DNA from: Iamia sp038233075
GTDB lineage: Bacteria; Actinomycetota; Acidimicrobiia; Acidimicrobiales; Iamiaceae
Reading direction: 5' to 3'
NCBI GenBank assembly: GCA_038233075.1
Contig: JBBSMQ010000012.1
Coordinates: 1-64,000 of the forward strand
DNA length: 64,000 bases
Numbering within the stretch: the first letter of the stretch is position 1; each line of letters begins with the position of its first letter. This document shows, piece after piece, positions 33,906 through 43,162 of this stretch. A program made the position numbers and the translations under genes. The notes under the pieces were generated by a model. That model was given only the letters and a program-made list of their open reading frames with translations. It was not told where the DNA came from and did not search any database.

Positions 33906-36868
33906 GACTCGGGGGCGAAGCCCTGGCGGACCGTGTTCTCGCTGCTGGCCCGGGGGACCATCATCTGGAGCAGGTAGTCGGGCCCCCCGGCCTTGGAGCC
34001 GACCCCCGACAGGCCGCGCCCTCCGAAGGGGTGGCGACCGACCACGGCGCCGGTGATGTCACGGTTGACGTAGATGTTGCCGGCCCGCAGCTCCTCCCGG
34101 CACCGGGCGAGCGTGGACGGGGACCGGGTGCACACCCCCGCCGTCAGGGCGTAGTCGGTGTCGTTGGCGAGGGCCAGGGCCTCGTCGAGGTCGACGGCGC
34201 GCAGCACCGACAGCACCGGACCGAAGTGCTCGTCGCGGGCGAGCGGGGACGACCGGTCGACGTCGGTCACGAGGGCGGGACCCACGTAGTAGCCCTCGTC
34301 GGGCACATCGTCACGGGCGAGGGCCACGGTGCCGTGCTGGCCCGCGGCGGCGATGACGGCACGCAGCCGGTCCTGGGCCTCGGCCTCGATGACGGGCCCG
34401 ACCTGGGTGGCCATCTCCTGGGCCGAGCCGACGATGAGCTCCCGGACGGCGTCGACCAGGCGCGGCACCACCGCATCCCACACCCGGTCGGCGACGATGA
34501 GGCGGGACAGGGCCGAGCACTTCTGGCCCGAGTAGGCGAAGGCGGAGCGCAGCACGACGGGGATGATCTGGTCCGGGTCGGCGTCGCCGTCGACGATGAG
34601 GGCGTTCTTGCCGCCCATCTCGGCGATCACCCGCTTGATCTGACGCTGGCCGGGGCGGTGGACCGCGGCGGCGGCGTTGAGGGCGAGGCCGACCTCCTGC
34701 GACCCGGTGAAGGCGATCACCGCCACATCGGGGTGCTCGACCAGACGGGCGCCCACGTCCTCACCCCGACCAGGGAGGAAGCCGAGGACCCCGTCGGGCA
34801 GACCGGCGGCGGCGAAGGCGTCGACGAGGGAGGCGGCGATCCCCGGCGTCTGCTCGGCCGGCTTGAGCACCACCGGGTTGCCGGCCGCCAGGGCCGCCGA
34901 GGTCATCCCGCAGGGGATGGCGAGGGGGAAGTTCCAGGGGGCGATGACCGCGGTGACGCCCTTGCCCTCGTAGGTGAGGCGGTTCGCCTCGCCGGGCGGC
35001 GACTCGACCGCTCCCCCGGCATCGACGCGGCGGGCCTCACGCCCGTAGTACTCGCAGAAGTCGATGGCCTCGCACACGTCGGCGTCGGCCTGGTCCCAGG
35101 GCTTGGCCGCCTCGTGGACCTGGCGGGCGGCCAGCTCGTCGCGCCGGGACCGCATCCACGCCGCGGCCCGGAAGAGCACCGCGGCCCGCTCGGGGGCGGG
35201 GGTGGCGCGCCAGCGCTCGGCGGTCTCCGCCGCCGCAGCCACGGCGTCATCGGCCTCGGCCGCGCCGCAGGCGGCGGAACGGGCCACCACCCGATCGGGC
35301 CGTCCGGGGTCGACCGAGTCGATGGTGCCGCTGGTGGTGACCCGTTCGCCGCCGATCACGGCCGGTACGTCGATCACCTTCGCATCGTCGCCGTGGTCGA
35401 CCGCCGCCGCGAAGGCCGTGCGGGCCGCGGCCCGGCGCCACTCTCGCACCGGCTCGGGTCGGTACGGAGCCGGTGCGTCGACGTCGGTGTCGTCGCGGTG
35501 GGCGTGGTCCCACTCGGGCAGGTGGTCAACCTCAGGGGCGGCGATGAGACCGTCAAGCTCGTCGCCGGAAGCGAAGTGGTGACGCACGAAGGACTCGTTG
35601 CTGGTGTTCTCAAGCAGGCGGCGCACCAGGTAGGCCATGCCGGGGACCAGCTCGCCCACCGGGGCGTAGAGGCGCAGCCGGTGGCCGAGGCGCACGATGG
35701 CGTGGGCCAGCGGCTCGGCCATGCCGTGCAGCATCTGGATCTCGTAGCCGGTGTCGGGGATGTCGCGGCTGCGGGCGTACTCGATGGCGAAAGCCAGCGA
35801 GCGGGGGTTGTGGCTCCCGAACGCGGCCCGCACCTCTCCGTGGTGGTCGTGGAGGAGCCGCACGCAGCGCTCGTAGCTGGCGTCGGTCTCCTGCTTGTCC
35901 GCGAACACCGGCGATGGCCATCCTGCGGCCTCCGCCTGGACGGTCTCGGTGTCCCAGTAGGCCCCCTTCACCAGGCGAACGGTCACCGGCTGCTGCCGCC
36001 CGGACGACAGGGCGATGAGGTCGGCCAGGTCGGCACGGGCGTCGCGCCGGTAGGCCTGGATGACGACGCCGAGGTCGACGTGGGCCCGATCGGGGTCGGT
36101 CGCCACCGCGCGGAACAGCTCCAGGGTGAGGTCCTTGGTGTCGGCGTGCTCCATGTCGATGTGGACGGTGGCGCCCCGCTCGCCGGCGACGTCCATGATC
36201 CGGCGCAGCCGGGCCGCAGCCGCCTCCACCCCCACGGACCGGGTCAGGGGCTCGTAGTGGGCGGCCAGGGCGGAGGGCTTGACGCTCACGTTGACCCGGG
36301 GCAGGGCGCCGAGGTCGTCGGCCTCCAGACGGAGGTCATCGGTCCAGCCCGGGGCCGCGTCGGCCAGGGCGGTGAGGACCTCGAGCACCCGGGCCTGGTA
36401 GCGGTCGGCATCGGCCGCCACGAGCGTCTTCTCCCCGAGGAGGTCGACGGTCGTGGCGATGCCCGCGGCCCACAGTCGGGCCGCGCCGTCGACCACCTCG
36501 TCGGTGCCGGAGCCGAGGATGAACTGCTCGGCCATCCGGGTGATGTTGCGCCGCGCGACCCGAGCCTCCAGCCGGTGGCCGAAGGGCACGTGGTCGGCCA
36601 CGCCGACCCCCAAGCCGAGGGCTCGCGGGGCACCGTCACCGCCCATGTACTCCTCGATGTGGCGGGCCACGTCGTCGTCGCCGTCGAGGGCGGGGAACAC
36701 GTCGACGAAGCGGAACAGCTGGGCCTTGAAGTCGGGCTGGTCCATGGCTGAGTCGAGCAGCCGTTCGCTCCACCAGGACAGGTGGTACACCGACGATCCC
36801 TCGTCCCCGCCCTGTTCGGCGATGCGTCGGGCGGTGGCCGCCACCCTGGTCTCGAGGTCGTCGGCCAT
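33902..36868 (-). CDS. putA: Bifunctional proline dehydrogenase / glutamate semialdehyde dehydrogenase (PutA)
   Basis: 988 aa. N-terminal PRODH barrel with R-L-V-K-G-A-Y-W-D, Y-E-I-Q-M-L-H-G-M-A and the R-R-L-L-E-N-T-S-N-E-S-F end. C-terminal aldehyde dehydrogenase with P-W-N-F-P-L-A-I-P, F-T-G-S-Q-E-V-G, E-M-G-G-K-N-A and the catalytic S-G-Q-K-C-S-A. Both halves are complete. It lacks an N-terminal ribbon-helix-helix domain, so it is not a self-repressing PutA. Oxidises proline to glutamate. Start at the ATG 36868, which has a TAGCGT box 7 nt upstream, instead of the GTG six codons earlier. Confidence 0.95.
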   Translation of the reverse strand: MADDLETRVAATARRIAEQGGDEGSSVYHLSWWSERLLDSAMDQPDFKAQLFRFVDVFPALDGDDDVARHIEEYMGGDGAPRALGLGVGVADHVPFGHRLEARVARRNITRMAEQFILGSGTDEVVDGAARLWAAGIATTVDLLGEKTLVAADADRYQARVLEVLTALADAAPGWTDDLRLEADDLGALPRVNVSVKPSALAAHYEPLTRSVGVEAAAARLRRIMDVAGERGATVHIDMEHADTKDLTLELFRAVATDPDRAHVDLGVVIQAYRRDARADLADLIALSSGRQQPVTVRLVKGAYWDTETVQAEAAGWPSPVFADKQETDASYERCVRLLHDHHGEVRAAFGSHNPRSLAFAIEYARSRDIPDTGYEIQMLHGMAEPLAHAIVRLGHRLRLYAPVGELVPGMAYLVRRLLENTSNESFVRHHFASGDELDGLIAAPEVDHLPEWDHAHRDDTDVDAPAPYRPEPVREWRRAAARTAFAAAVDHGDDAKVIDVPAVIGGERVTTSGTIDSVDPGRPDRVVARSAACGAAEADDAVAAAAETAERWRATPAPERAAVLFRAAAWMRSRRDELAARQVHEAAKPWDQADADVCEAIDFCEYYGREARRVDAGGAVESPPGEANRLTYEGKGVTAVIAPWNFPLAIPCGMTSAALAAGNPVVLKPAEQTPGIAASLVDAFAAAGLPDGVLGFLPGRGEDVGARLVEHPDVAVIAFTGSQEVGLALNAAAAVHRPGQRQIKRVIAEMGGKNALIVDGDADPDQIIPVVLRSAFAYSGQKCSALSRLIVADRVWDAVVPRLVDAVRELIVGSAQEMATQVGPVIEAEAQDRLRAVIAAAGQHGTVALARDDVPDEGYYVGPALVTDVDRSSPLARDEHFGPVLSVLRAVDLDEALALANDTDYALTAGVCTRSPSTLARCREELRAGNIYVNRDITGAVVGRHPFGGRGLSGVGSKAGGPDYLLQMMVPRASSENTVRQGFAPES

Positions 36869-36875
36869 CGCGGCC

Positions 36876-36881
36876 ACGCTA
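36876..36881 (-). promoter_or_regulatory. -10 box of a leaderless promoter (putA)
   Basis: TAGCGT on the minus strand, 7 nt before the ATG at 36868. Confidence 0.5.
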
Positions 36882-36951
36882 CCCACGAGGTCAGCGGGCC
36901 CACGCCGACCGAGACCCCCGGCGCGACGTCGGTGACGCGAGACCCGGTCAG

Positions 36952-37403
36952 TCAGTCAGGGCGGGCCACCACCTCCACCCCGCCGACCATGCCGTAGTCC
37001 TCGTGGCGGGGCAGGTGGCACACCGTGCGCAGGGTGTCGACCCGGTCGAAGTCGTAGACCGTCGCCCCCGTCGGGCCCGGACCGAGCGACAGCTCGCCGG
37101 GCCCCGGCGGGTGGGCCGCCTCGGTGCCCTCGGCGTGGCGGGCGTGGACCGACTCGGGGCCGACCACCATCTCGTGGGCGATGGGGTCCTCGTTGCGGAC
37201 CACGAAGCGGACCTGGGTGCCCTCCCGGGCCCGGATCCGGGTCGGGTGGAAGCGGCTGTCTCGGATGGTGACGGTGACCGTGGTGGTGCCCGGCCCGTGC
37301 ACGTCGGCCGACCCCGCATCGTCGGTTGCCGCCACCGCGTAGCCGCCGCCGGTCACCGCCCCGCCACCACCAGTGCGGCCAGCGCGGTGCCCAGGCCCCT
37401 CAC
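36952..37403 (-). CDS. Cupredoxin-domain (type 1 copper) protein with shifted signal peptide
   Basis: The open frame 36952-37356 encodes a cupredoxin: I-A-H-E-M-V-V-G (first His) and C-H-L-P-R-H-E-D-Y-G-M (Cys, His, Met), a complete type 1 copper set. No secretion signal precedes it in that frame. A GTG at 37403, overlapping the DUF2330 stop (GTGA), opens a hydrophobic signal peptide (R-G-L-G-T-A-L-A-A-L-V-V-A-G) that hits a stop one frame off. One extra base near 37360 (a G/C run) would fuse both. Either a 1-bp deletion inactivates export or the base call is wrong. Probably coupled to the DUF2330 gene. Confidence 0.7.
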
Positions 37404-38515
37404 CGGTGGTCCCCGGTCGTGACCCGCACCGGCGCCGCGGTCATCATCCGCACCAGGGCGACACCGGCGACCAGGGCGGTCGCCGCGATCGCCCCGACCG
37501 CCAGGGGCCACCAGACGAAGCCCCCGCCGTCGGACGAGGTCACGGGCACGGCCTGGCGGGTCGGGATGCCGGCGTCGTCCACGTCGGGGGCGGCGTCGGC
37601 GTCGGTGGAGATGGCGAGGTCGTAGTCCAGGTCGCCGGCCGACACCTCCAGGGGCATGTAGGTCAGCCACATGTCCTCGGGCACCCACTCCATGCCCTCG
37701 TCCGTGCGCAGGTCCGTGAGCAGGAAGCGGTCAGCGGCCTCGCTGCGGTCCAGACCCAGGCCCTCACCGCCGGCGAGGAGCTGCGGTCGGTCCTCGGTGA
37801 GGAGGAACACGTCGGCCCCCACCGTCTTGTCGGCGTCGAGACCGAGGCCGAGGATCCGCAGCGGCACCCACGGCTCGTCGGTGGGGATGGTGAGCATGAT
37901 CGGCGTCCCGTCGCCAGCCTGCTGGCCCAGCGCCGCGGCTCGGTCGGCGTCGAACCGGGCGGCCATGAAGATGGGGCTGCGCTCGGCGTAGAAGCGGAGC
38001 ACCTCGGGGCTGTCAGGGGTCAGCAGGAACCCGTTGTCGGTGGCCCACCGGCCCACCTCGTCGGCTCCACCCCGCAGGATGGTGATGTCGAGGGCGTCGA
38101 TCTCGACCTCCTCGAGGACCTCAGCCGACTCGGCGGCGCCGGCGTCCGCCGTGGTGGCGAACTGCTCGTCGTCGGCGATCTCCTGCTGGAGGCGCTGGAG
38201 GGTCCAGTCGCCGCCCCGCTCCACCTCGGTGGGCACATCAGGCAGGGGGACGAGGGAGCCGACCTCCTCGCCCTCGCCGGTGAACTCGAAGGAGGTGACG
38301 TAGCGCTCGACACCGTCGTGGTAGGCGGCCAGGGTGGTGGTGCGGACCAGTGAGACGGTGCCGTTCTCCCCCACGAGGCCGCCGCAGGCCAGGACGGGCC
38401 CGGCGCCGAGGACGAGCGACGCACCAGCGGCACCAATGGCGGCAGCGACCTGGCCGAGACGGGTGCGAGGTCCGCGTCGAACGCTCGAAGGTCGATCGGA
38501 TCGGGCGCTGGGCAT
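37400..38515 (-). CDS. DUF2330 domain protein, exported and membrane anchored
   Basis: 371 aa. A signal peptide is followed directly by A-C-G-G-L-V, typical of DUF2330. The body has Y-V-T-S-F-E-F-T-G-E-G and V-G-S-L-V-P-L-P-D-V-P, the strongest family block, and W-V-P-L-R-I-L-G-L-G. A C-terminal helix (~340-360) anchors it outside the membrane. GGAGG 5 nt before the ATG. Function unknown; the coupled cupredoxin gene suggests a metal or redox role (inference). Confidence 0.82.
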   Translation of the reverse strand: MPSARSDRPSSVRRGPRTRLGQVAAAIGAAGASLVLGAGPVLACGGLVGENGTVSLVRTTTLAAYHDGVERYVTSFEFTGEGEEVGSLVPLPDVPTEVERGGDWTLQRLQQEIADDEQFATTADAGAAESAEVLEEVEIDALDITILRGGADEVGRWATDNGFLLTPDSPEVLRFYAERSPIFMAARFDADRAAALGQQAGDGTPIMLTIPTDEPWVPLRILGLGLDADKTVGADVFLLTEDRPQLLAGGEGLGLDRSEAADRFLLTDLRTDEGMEWVPEDMWLTYMPLEVSAGDLDYDLAISTDADAAPDVDDAGIPTRQAVPVTSSDGGGFVWWPLAVGAIAATALVAGVALVRMMTAAPVRVTTGDHR

Positions 38516-38599
38516 GGGAACCTCCGGGGTCGCGGTGTCGGAGGGTCCGACGTCGCCGCGTCCCGTCTGGTTCCCCGTGCCCCTCCTTCTTCAGCACGG

Positions 38600-38991
38600 G
38601 ATCGGCCGGGCACCGGGCCCCCGCCCGGTCTCGCACGCGGCGCGCTCGGCCTCGGCCGCCTCGAAGTCCTCGGTGCGGCGGCGGTTCTCGCGAACGCGAA
38701 CCCGGTGGTCGGTGTCACCGACCTGGACCCCGGTGCCTCGACCGACGCCTCGCTCTCGGTCCCCCTGCCACTGACCGACGAGGGCCCCTACGCCGCGTTC
38801 GGCCAGGAGGCACCGTCGGATCCCGACCAGGTCCGGTTCTGCGTCGGTGCCCTGGGCGAGGGCGGCGGGAGCGATCTCGCCGTCAGCCGGGGCGAGGCCG
38901 GCCCGAGGGGGTGGACGGCCTGGTGAGCCACGTCGGCGCCGTCGCCGACGCCCAGGCCATCATCTGCTCCGACCCCGTCGTCCTCGCCTGA
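38600..38991 (+). pseudogene. Unidentified protein fragment
   Basis: The 494 bp between the DUF2330 start and the tRNA hold no intact gene. A frame around 38690-38926 reads V-V-G-V-T-D-L-D-P-G-A-S and later R-F-C-V-G-A-L-G-E; another frame continues with H-V-G-A-V-A-D-A-Q-A-I-I-C-S-D-P and stops at 38991. GC3 is coding-like, so this is probably the frameshifted end of a secreted protein. I do not recognise the family. Confidence 0.35.
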
Positions 38992-39009
38992 CGACCGGCG
39001 GGATGGTTG

Positions 39010-39084
39010 TGGAGGCGTCGGCGGGAATCGAACCCGCGTAGAGGGATTTGCAGTCCCTTGCCTAAGCCACTCGGCCACGACGCC
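39010..39084 (-). tRNA. tRNA-Cys (GCA), CCA encoded
   Basis: Cloverleaf on the minus strand: acceptor GGCGTCG/CGACGCC, discriminator T, encoded CCA (39010-39012), T arm CGGGTTCGAATCCCG, anticodon GCA at 39049-39051 in the loop CTGCAAA with stem GGGA/TCCC. U73 and GCA identify cysteine. Confidence 0.95.
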
Positions 39085-39134
39085 TGGACCTGCGACCCTA
39101 GTCGCGACCCGCCGGCCGCCTCCTCGGGCGAGCC

Positions 39135-39485
39135 TCAGCTGGTGACGTGCAGGACGCCGCGGAGACCGCTCACCTCGAACAGCTCCCGCACCGGGTCGCT
39201 GGGGCAGGTCACCTCCACGGTGCGGCCCTGAGCCGCGGAGTCACGCTGGGCGTCGACGAGCACCCGCAGGACGCTGGAGTTGCAGAAGGACACCCCGCTG
39301 AGGTCGATCACCAGGTCCGCGGCGCGAAGAGCATCGGCCACCGCGGCGCGGAGCCGCGGCACCGAGAAGACGTCGACATCGCCCGAAACGGTCATCACGA
39401 TGCGGCCCTCGTCCCGGCCGCTGCGGTCGAGCTCGATGGCGGCCCCGATGGGGCCCGAGGACTCTGACGCGCGCGACACCTTCAT
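39135..39485 (-). CDS. STAS-domain anti-sigma factor antagonist
   Basis: 116 aa from the ATG at 39485. A single STAS domain: I-V-M-T-V-S-G-D-V-D, D-A-L-R-A-A-D-L-V-I-D-L-S-G-V-S-F-C-N-S-S-V-L-R-V-L-V. The S-S pair in F-C-N-S-S sits where SpoIIAA-like antagonists are phosphorylated. Likely part of a partner-switching sigma regulation module; no cognate kinase is nearby. A GCAGGG/CCCTGC hairpin follows upstream (39553-39570). Confidence 0.85.
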   Translation of the reverse strand: MKVSRASESSGPIGAAIELDRSGRDEGRIVMTVSGDVDVFSVPRLRAAVADALRAADLVIDLSGVSFCNSSVLRVLVDAQRDSAAQGRTVEVTCPSDPVRELFEVSGLRGVLHVTS

Positions 39486-39726
39486 GACCCTTAGTCGTAA
39501 CCACTCGTCACCCTCGGGAAACAGGGTCATCCGACCCATTTCGCGACCTCATGCAGGGGGATCTCCCTGCTTGTCAAGCGATCTCGATGCTCTCCGCACA
39601 CCGATGACCCGATGACGCAGCGCGACTCGCGCCCGGGACCGGCCGGGGCACCGACCGCACTGACCCGGCGGTCAACCGAGTCGCTACCGTGGCAGGCGCC
39701 CCCGAGGACGAGGAAGGGCCAACCCG

Positions 39727-40953
39727 ATGACCACGCAGGCGCATCCGGAGCCGACGGACTTCGCAACCGACTGGGATCACACCCACGACGACTACGCCGC
39801 CGCCGCGCCGGAGATCTGGGACGACCTCCGCACCCGCTGCCCGGTGGCCCACACCGAGCGCTTCGGCGGCGGCTGGCTGCCGACGCGCCACGAGGACGTG
39901 GCCGCCATCGCCCACGACACCACCCACTTCACCAGCCAGAGCGTGGTGGTCTCGGACTTCCCGCCCATCGTCTCGGCTCCGGTGGGCTTCGCCCCGCCCA
40001 TCACCTCGGACCCGCCCTTCCACGAGTTCGCCCGCCGGCTTCTGCTCCCCGCCTTCTCGCCCAAGGCCATCGGCCCCCTCGAACCGACGACGCGCGAGCT
40101 CTGCGCCGACCTCCTCGACGGGGTGCTCGCCGACGGGGCCACCGAGGTCGACGCCGCCACCGCCTACGCCCAGCACATCCCCGTCCAGGTCATCGCCCAC
40201 ATGCTGGGGGTCCCCGCCGAGGACGGCGACCACTTCCGCCGCTTCATCCACCGCATCCTCGAGAAGCCCGGTCAGAACGGGCCGGTGGCGCGGGAGGAGA
40301 CGATGCTGCACTACCTCGAACGGGTGATCGAGGACCACCGCGCCGAGCCCCGCGACGACCTCATCGGCTACCTCCTCGGCCTCGAGGTCGAGGGCGGGCC
40401 CCTTCGTGAGGACCACATCACCGGGACCCTGGCCCTGCTGATCATCGCCGGCATCGACACCACCTGGTCGGCCATCGGCGCCAGCCTCTGGCACCTGGCC
40501 CAGCACCCCGACCAGCGTCGTCGCCTCGTCACCGAGCCCGAGCTCATGACCTTCGCCATCGAGGAGCTGCTGCGGGCGTTCGCACCGGTGACCATGGCCC
40601 GCATGGTCGCCCGGGACGTCGAGGTCGGCGGGGCGGAGATGAAGGAGGGCGACTGGGTGCTGCTGCCGTTCCCGTCGGCCAACCGCGACCCGGAGTTCTT
40701 CGACCGGGCCGACGAGGTGGTGCTGGACCGCGCCCGCAACCGCCATGCCGCCTTCGGCCTCGGCATCCATCGCTGCCTGGGGTCCAACCTGGCGCGCATG
40801 GAGCTGCGGGTCGCCCTGGAGGAGTGGCTGCGCCGGGTGCCGGACTTCGAGCTCGCCGATCCCGCGGCGGTGCGCTGGTCCAGCGGTCAGGTGCGCGGTC
40901 CCCGCACCCTTCCCCTGCGCCTGCTCGCCACCGCGCCGGGGGGCGACCGATGA
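39727..40953 (+). CDS. Cytochrome P450
   Basis: 408 aa, standard bacterial P450. I-helix A-G-I-D-T-T, K-helix E-E-L-L-R, and heme loop F-G-L-G-I-H-R-C-L-G with thiolate Cys350. The ATG has GGAAGG upstream. The ferredoxin gene overlaps its stop by four bases, so this is a class I P450 with its own electron carrier; a reductase is not nearby. Substrate unknown; the F-G-L-G-I-H-R-C type is common among fatty-acid, terpene and steroid hydroxylases. Confidence 0.92.
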   Translation: MTTQAHPEPTDFATDWDHTHDDYAAAAPEIWDDLRTRCPVAHTERFGGGWLPTRHEDVAAIAHDTTHFTSQSVVVSDFPPIVSAPVGFAPPITSDPPFHEFARRLLLPAFSPKAIGPLEPTTRELCADLLDGVLADGATEVDAATAYAQHIPVQVIAHMLGVPAEDGDHFRRFIHRILEKPGQNGPVAREETMLHYLERVIEDHRAEPRDDLIGYLLGLEVEGGPLREDHITGTLALLIIAGIDTTWSAIGASLWHLAQHPDQRRRLVTEPELMTFAIEELLRAFAPVTMARMVARDVEVGGAEMKEGDWVLLPFPSANRDPEFFDRADEVVLDRARNRHAAFGLGIHRCLGSNLARMELRVALEEWLRRVPDFELADPAAVRWSSGQVRGPRTLPLRLLATAPGGDR

Positions 40954-41144
40954 GGATCGCCTACGACCGCGACGCCTGCCAGGGCCACAACCGCTGCTAC
41001 CTCCTCGCCCCCGAGCTCTTCGACGTCGACGACGAGGGCTACGCCGTGCTGCTGGTCGAGGGCGAAGTGCCCGCCGCGCTGGAGGACAAGGCCCGCCTGG
41101 CCGCTGACAACTGCCCCGAGTACGCCATCACCCTGGAGGGCTGA
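40950..41144 (+). CDS. [3Fe-4S]-type ferredoxin, P450 partner
   Basis: 64 aa. Cluster motif C10-Q-G-H13-N-R-C16 ... C55-P. His13 replaces the second cysteine of a 4Fe-4S site, as in the short ferredoxins that pair with actinobacterial P450s. A-P-E-L-F is also conserved. Translationally coupled (ATGA) to the P450. Confidence 0.9.
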   Translation: MRIAYDRDACQGHNRCYLLAPELFDVDDEGYAVLLVEGEVPAALEDKARLAADNCPEYAITLEG

Positions 41145-41839
41145 GCGCAGGGCTTCCCCGCTTGGACGTGGCGAGCCGCCGGGCGTGGGCGGCGACTGCG
41201 GTCCGGAGCGCGGGCGGGTCGAGCACCTCGACGGCCACGCCGTTGCCGGCCGCCCACGTCGCGCCCGACGTCGCGAGCGGCCAGGTACCACCGGGGCCCG
41301 GAGCGCACCAGCCGGTGAGGATCGACCAGCCGCTCGGTCTCCTGGCCCTCGCGGTCGCGGTACGCCAGCCGCAGCCGCTCGCCCTGGCGGCAGGCCTGGG
41401 CCAGGGTCACGAGCAGGTCCGACGCCACCACGTCGGGAGGCCGTCCCCGCAGCTCCTCGGTGGCCCCGTGGACGGTCCGCACCCGCTTGACCAGCGGGGC
41501 CGGCAGCACCTGTTCGAGCTTGGCCAGAGCCGACAGGGTGGCGTCGTCGAGGCCCGACACGCTGCCGTCGGCGGCCAGACGCAGGCCCAGGGCGACCGCC
41601 ACCGCCTCGTCGTCGTCGAGCAGCAGCGGGGGCAGCGACCCGCCCCGGCCCAGGCGGTAGCCGCCGTGGGGTCCGGGCTCGGCATCGGCCGGGTAGCCCA
41701 GGTCGCGCAGCCGGGTGACGTCGCGCCGCACCGTGCGGGTGGTGACCCCCAGGCGCTCGGACAGCTCCGGGGCGGTCCAGGTGGGTCGGGCCTGGAGCAG
41801 CCCCAGCAGACGCAGGAGGCGGGCGGAGGTATCGGCCAC
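41128..41839 (-). pseudogene. HTH-WYL (YafY-type) regulator with deleted WYL core
   Basis: The N-terminal ~185 residues from the GTG 41839 are normal: HTH (L-S-E-R-L-G-V-T-T-R-T-V-R-R-D), G-P-H-G-G-Y-R-L, L-L-L-D-D-D-E-A-V-A-V, and the beginning of the WYL domain up to P-R-W-Y-L-A-A-R-D. Then the frame degenerates; a second frame resumes with V-A-V-E-V-L-D-P-P-A-L-R and ends at 41128, which looks like the normal C-terminal tail. About 40-60 residues in between (the F-R-V-D-R-I block) are absent, so this is a deletion plus frameshift, not a single read error. Confidence 0.7.
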
Positions 41840-41902
41840 CGTCGCATCTTTCCCGATGATGCGGACCGAACCTGTCCGGGTCCGTCTCTACCGTGCCTTC
41901 CC

Positions 41903-41992
41903 ATGACAGCCGACATCACCTCCACTGCCTCCGGCGCCTACCAGGTGGGCCACGGCACCCAGGAGTGGCCGTGGACCCTGGGGCGCGCGTGA
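41903..41992 (+). CDS. Short ORF with a good promoter, possible gene remnant
   Basis: 29 codons starting M-T-A-D-I-T-S-T-A and ending W-T-L-G-R-A. A TACCGT box (41889-41894) lies 8 nt before the ATG, and it diverges from the broken WYL gene, the position where the regulated target usually sits. Probably the 5' stump of the former target gene; not recognised. Confidence 0.3.
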   Translation: MTADITSTASGAYQVGHGTQEWPWTLGRA

Positions 41993-42012
41993 CGGCGCGC
42001 CACCATGGGGTG

Positions 42013-43142
42013 GTGAGCGACGACACCCCCGCAGAGATCGACCGGCACCAGGTGCTGGCCTACCGGGTGGCGGCCCAGGGCCTCGACCGGACCACCGACG
42101 ACCCTGCCGCGCTGGACCTCATGGACCTCGGCCTCCAGGACTCGAACGCCGGCTCTGCGGTCGCGGCCGTGGTGGCGCGGGTCTCAGACCCGGCCACCAC
42201 CTTCGACGACCGGCGCCGGTGGGCGACGACCTGGTCCCTGCGGGGTGCTCCCCACGTCCACCGGCAGGGCGACCTGCGCGGTCTGGCCGCGGCCCTCTGG
42301 CCCGTCGACCGCGACGACGCCATCGCCCGCCTGGCGGGCAACGGCGCCCAGATGAAGAAGGCCGGGGCCGACGCCCTCGCCATCCTGCGGGCCACGGCCG
42401 AGGCCCTCGCCGCCGTGGTCGACCACCGCATGACCAAGGGTGAGGCCAGCGAGGCGGTGACACCTCGGGTCCCCGAGGACGGGGTCACGTGGTGTCGCTC
42501 CTGCGACACCCACCACGTCGGCGAGCAGCTGCTGCGCCTGGCGGCGCTCCCCGCCGGGCTCCGACTGGTGCCCGGGGCCACCCCGGCCACGCTCGAACCC
42601 ATCCCCCGCTGGCCGGGACCGCCCACCGCCACCGACGGCCTCGGACGGTTGATCACCGCCGTGCTCCGCACCCACGGCCCCGCTCGTCGACCCGACGTGG
42701 CGGCCTACCTCGACGCCGTCCCCGGGGCGGTCAAGGCGGCCTGGCCCGATGCCGACCTGGCCGAGGTGCACGTCGACGGCCGGTTGGCCTGGGTCGCGGC
42801 CGACGCCCTCGACCCCCTGCTCTCTGCGCCCGCGCCCCGCCTCACCCGGCTGCTGCCCCGCAGCGACCCCTGGTTGACGGCCCGGGACCGGGAGCTCACG
42901 GTCCCCGATGCCGACCGCCGCAGGGCGGTCTGGAAGATCCTCGGCTCCCCCGGTGCGGTGCGGTCGACGGCGAGGTGCTCGGCACCTGGCGAGCGCGAGC
43001 GAAGGGGAGCACGCTCAGCATCTCGGTCGAGACCTTCGAGGACCTCCCCCGCCGGGCCCGGCGCGACCTCGATGACGAGGCCGAGCGCCTCGCCGCCGCG
43101 CGCGGCGCCGACGACGTCCGCCTGGAGGTCGCCCCTGGGTGA
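42013..43142 (+). pseudogene. AlkZ-like winged-helix DNA-binding protein (HTH_42), single frameshift
   Basis: GTG at 42013. The first ~315 residues follow the family: T-W-S-L-R-G-A-P-H-V-H, W-C-R-S-C-D-T-H-H-V, L-L-P-R-S-D-P-W-L-T-A-R-D-R, up to I-L-G-S-P-G-A-V near 42957. The frame then shifts; the adjacent frame continues without loss as V-D-G-E-V-L-G-T-W-R-A-R-A-K-G and runs to the TGA at 43142. Relatives (AlkZ/YcaQ) are DNA glycosylases that unhook crosslinks, though this branch is not characterised. A single-base change explains everything, so the break may be an assembly error. Confidence 0.72.
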
Positions 43143-43162
43143 CGGCGCGTGCCGCCCCGCCA

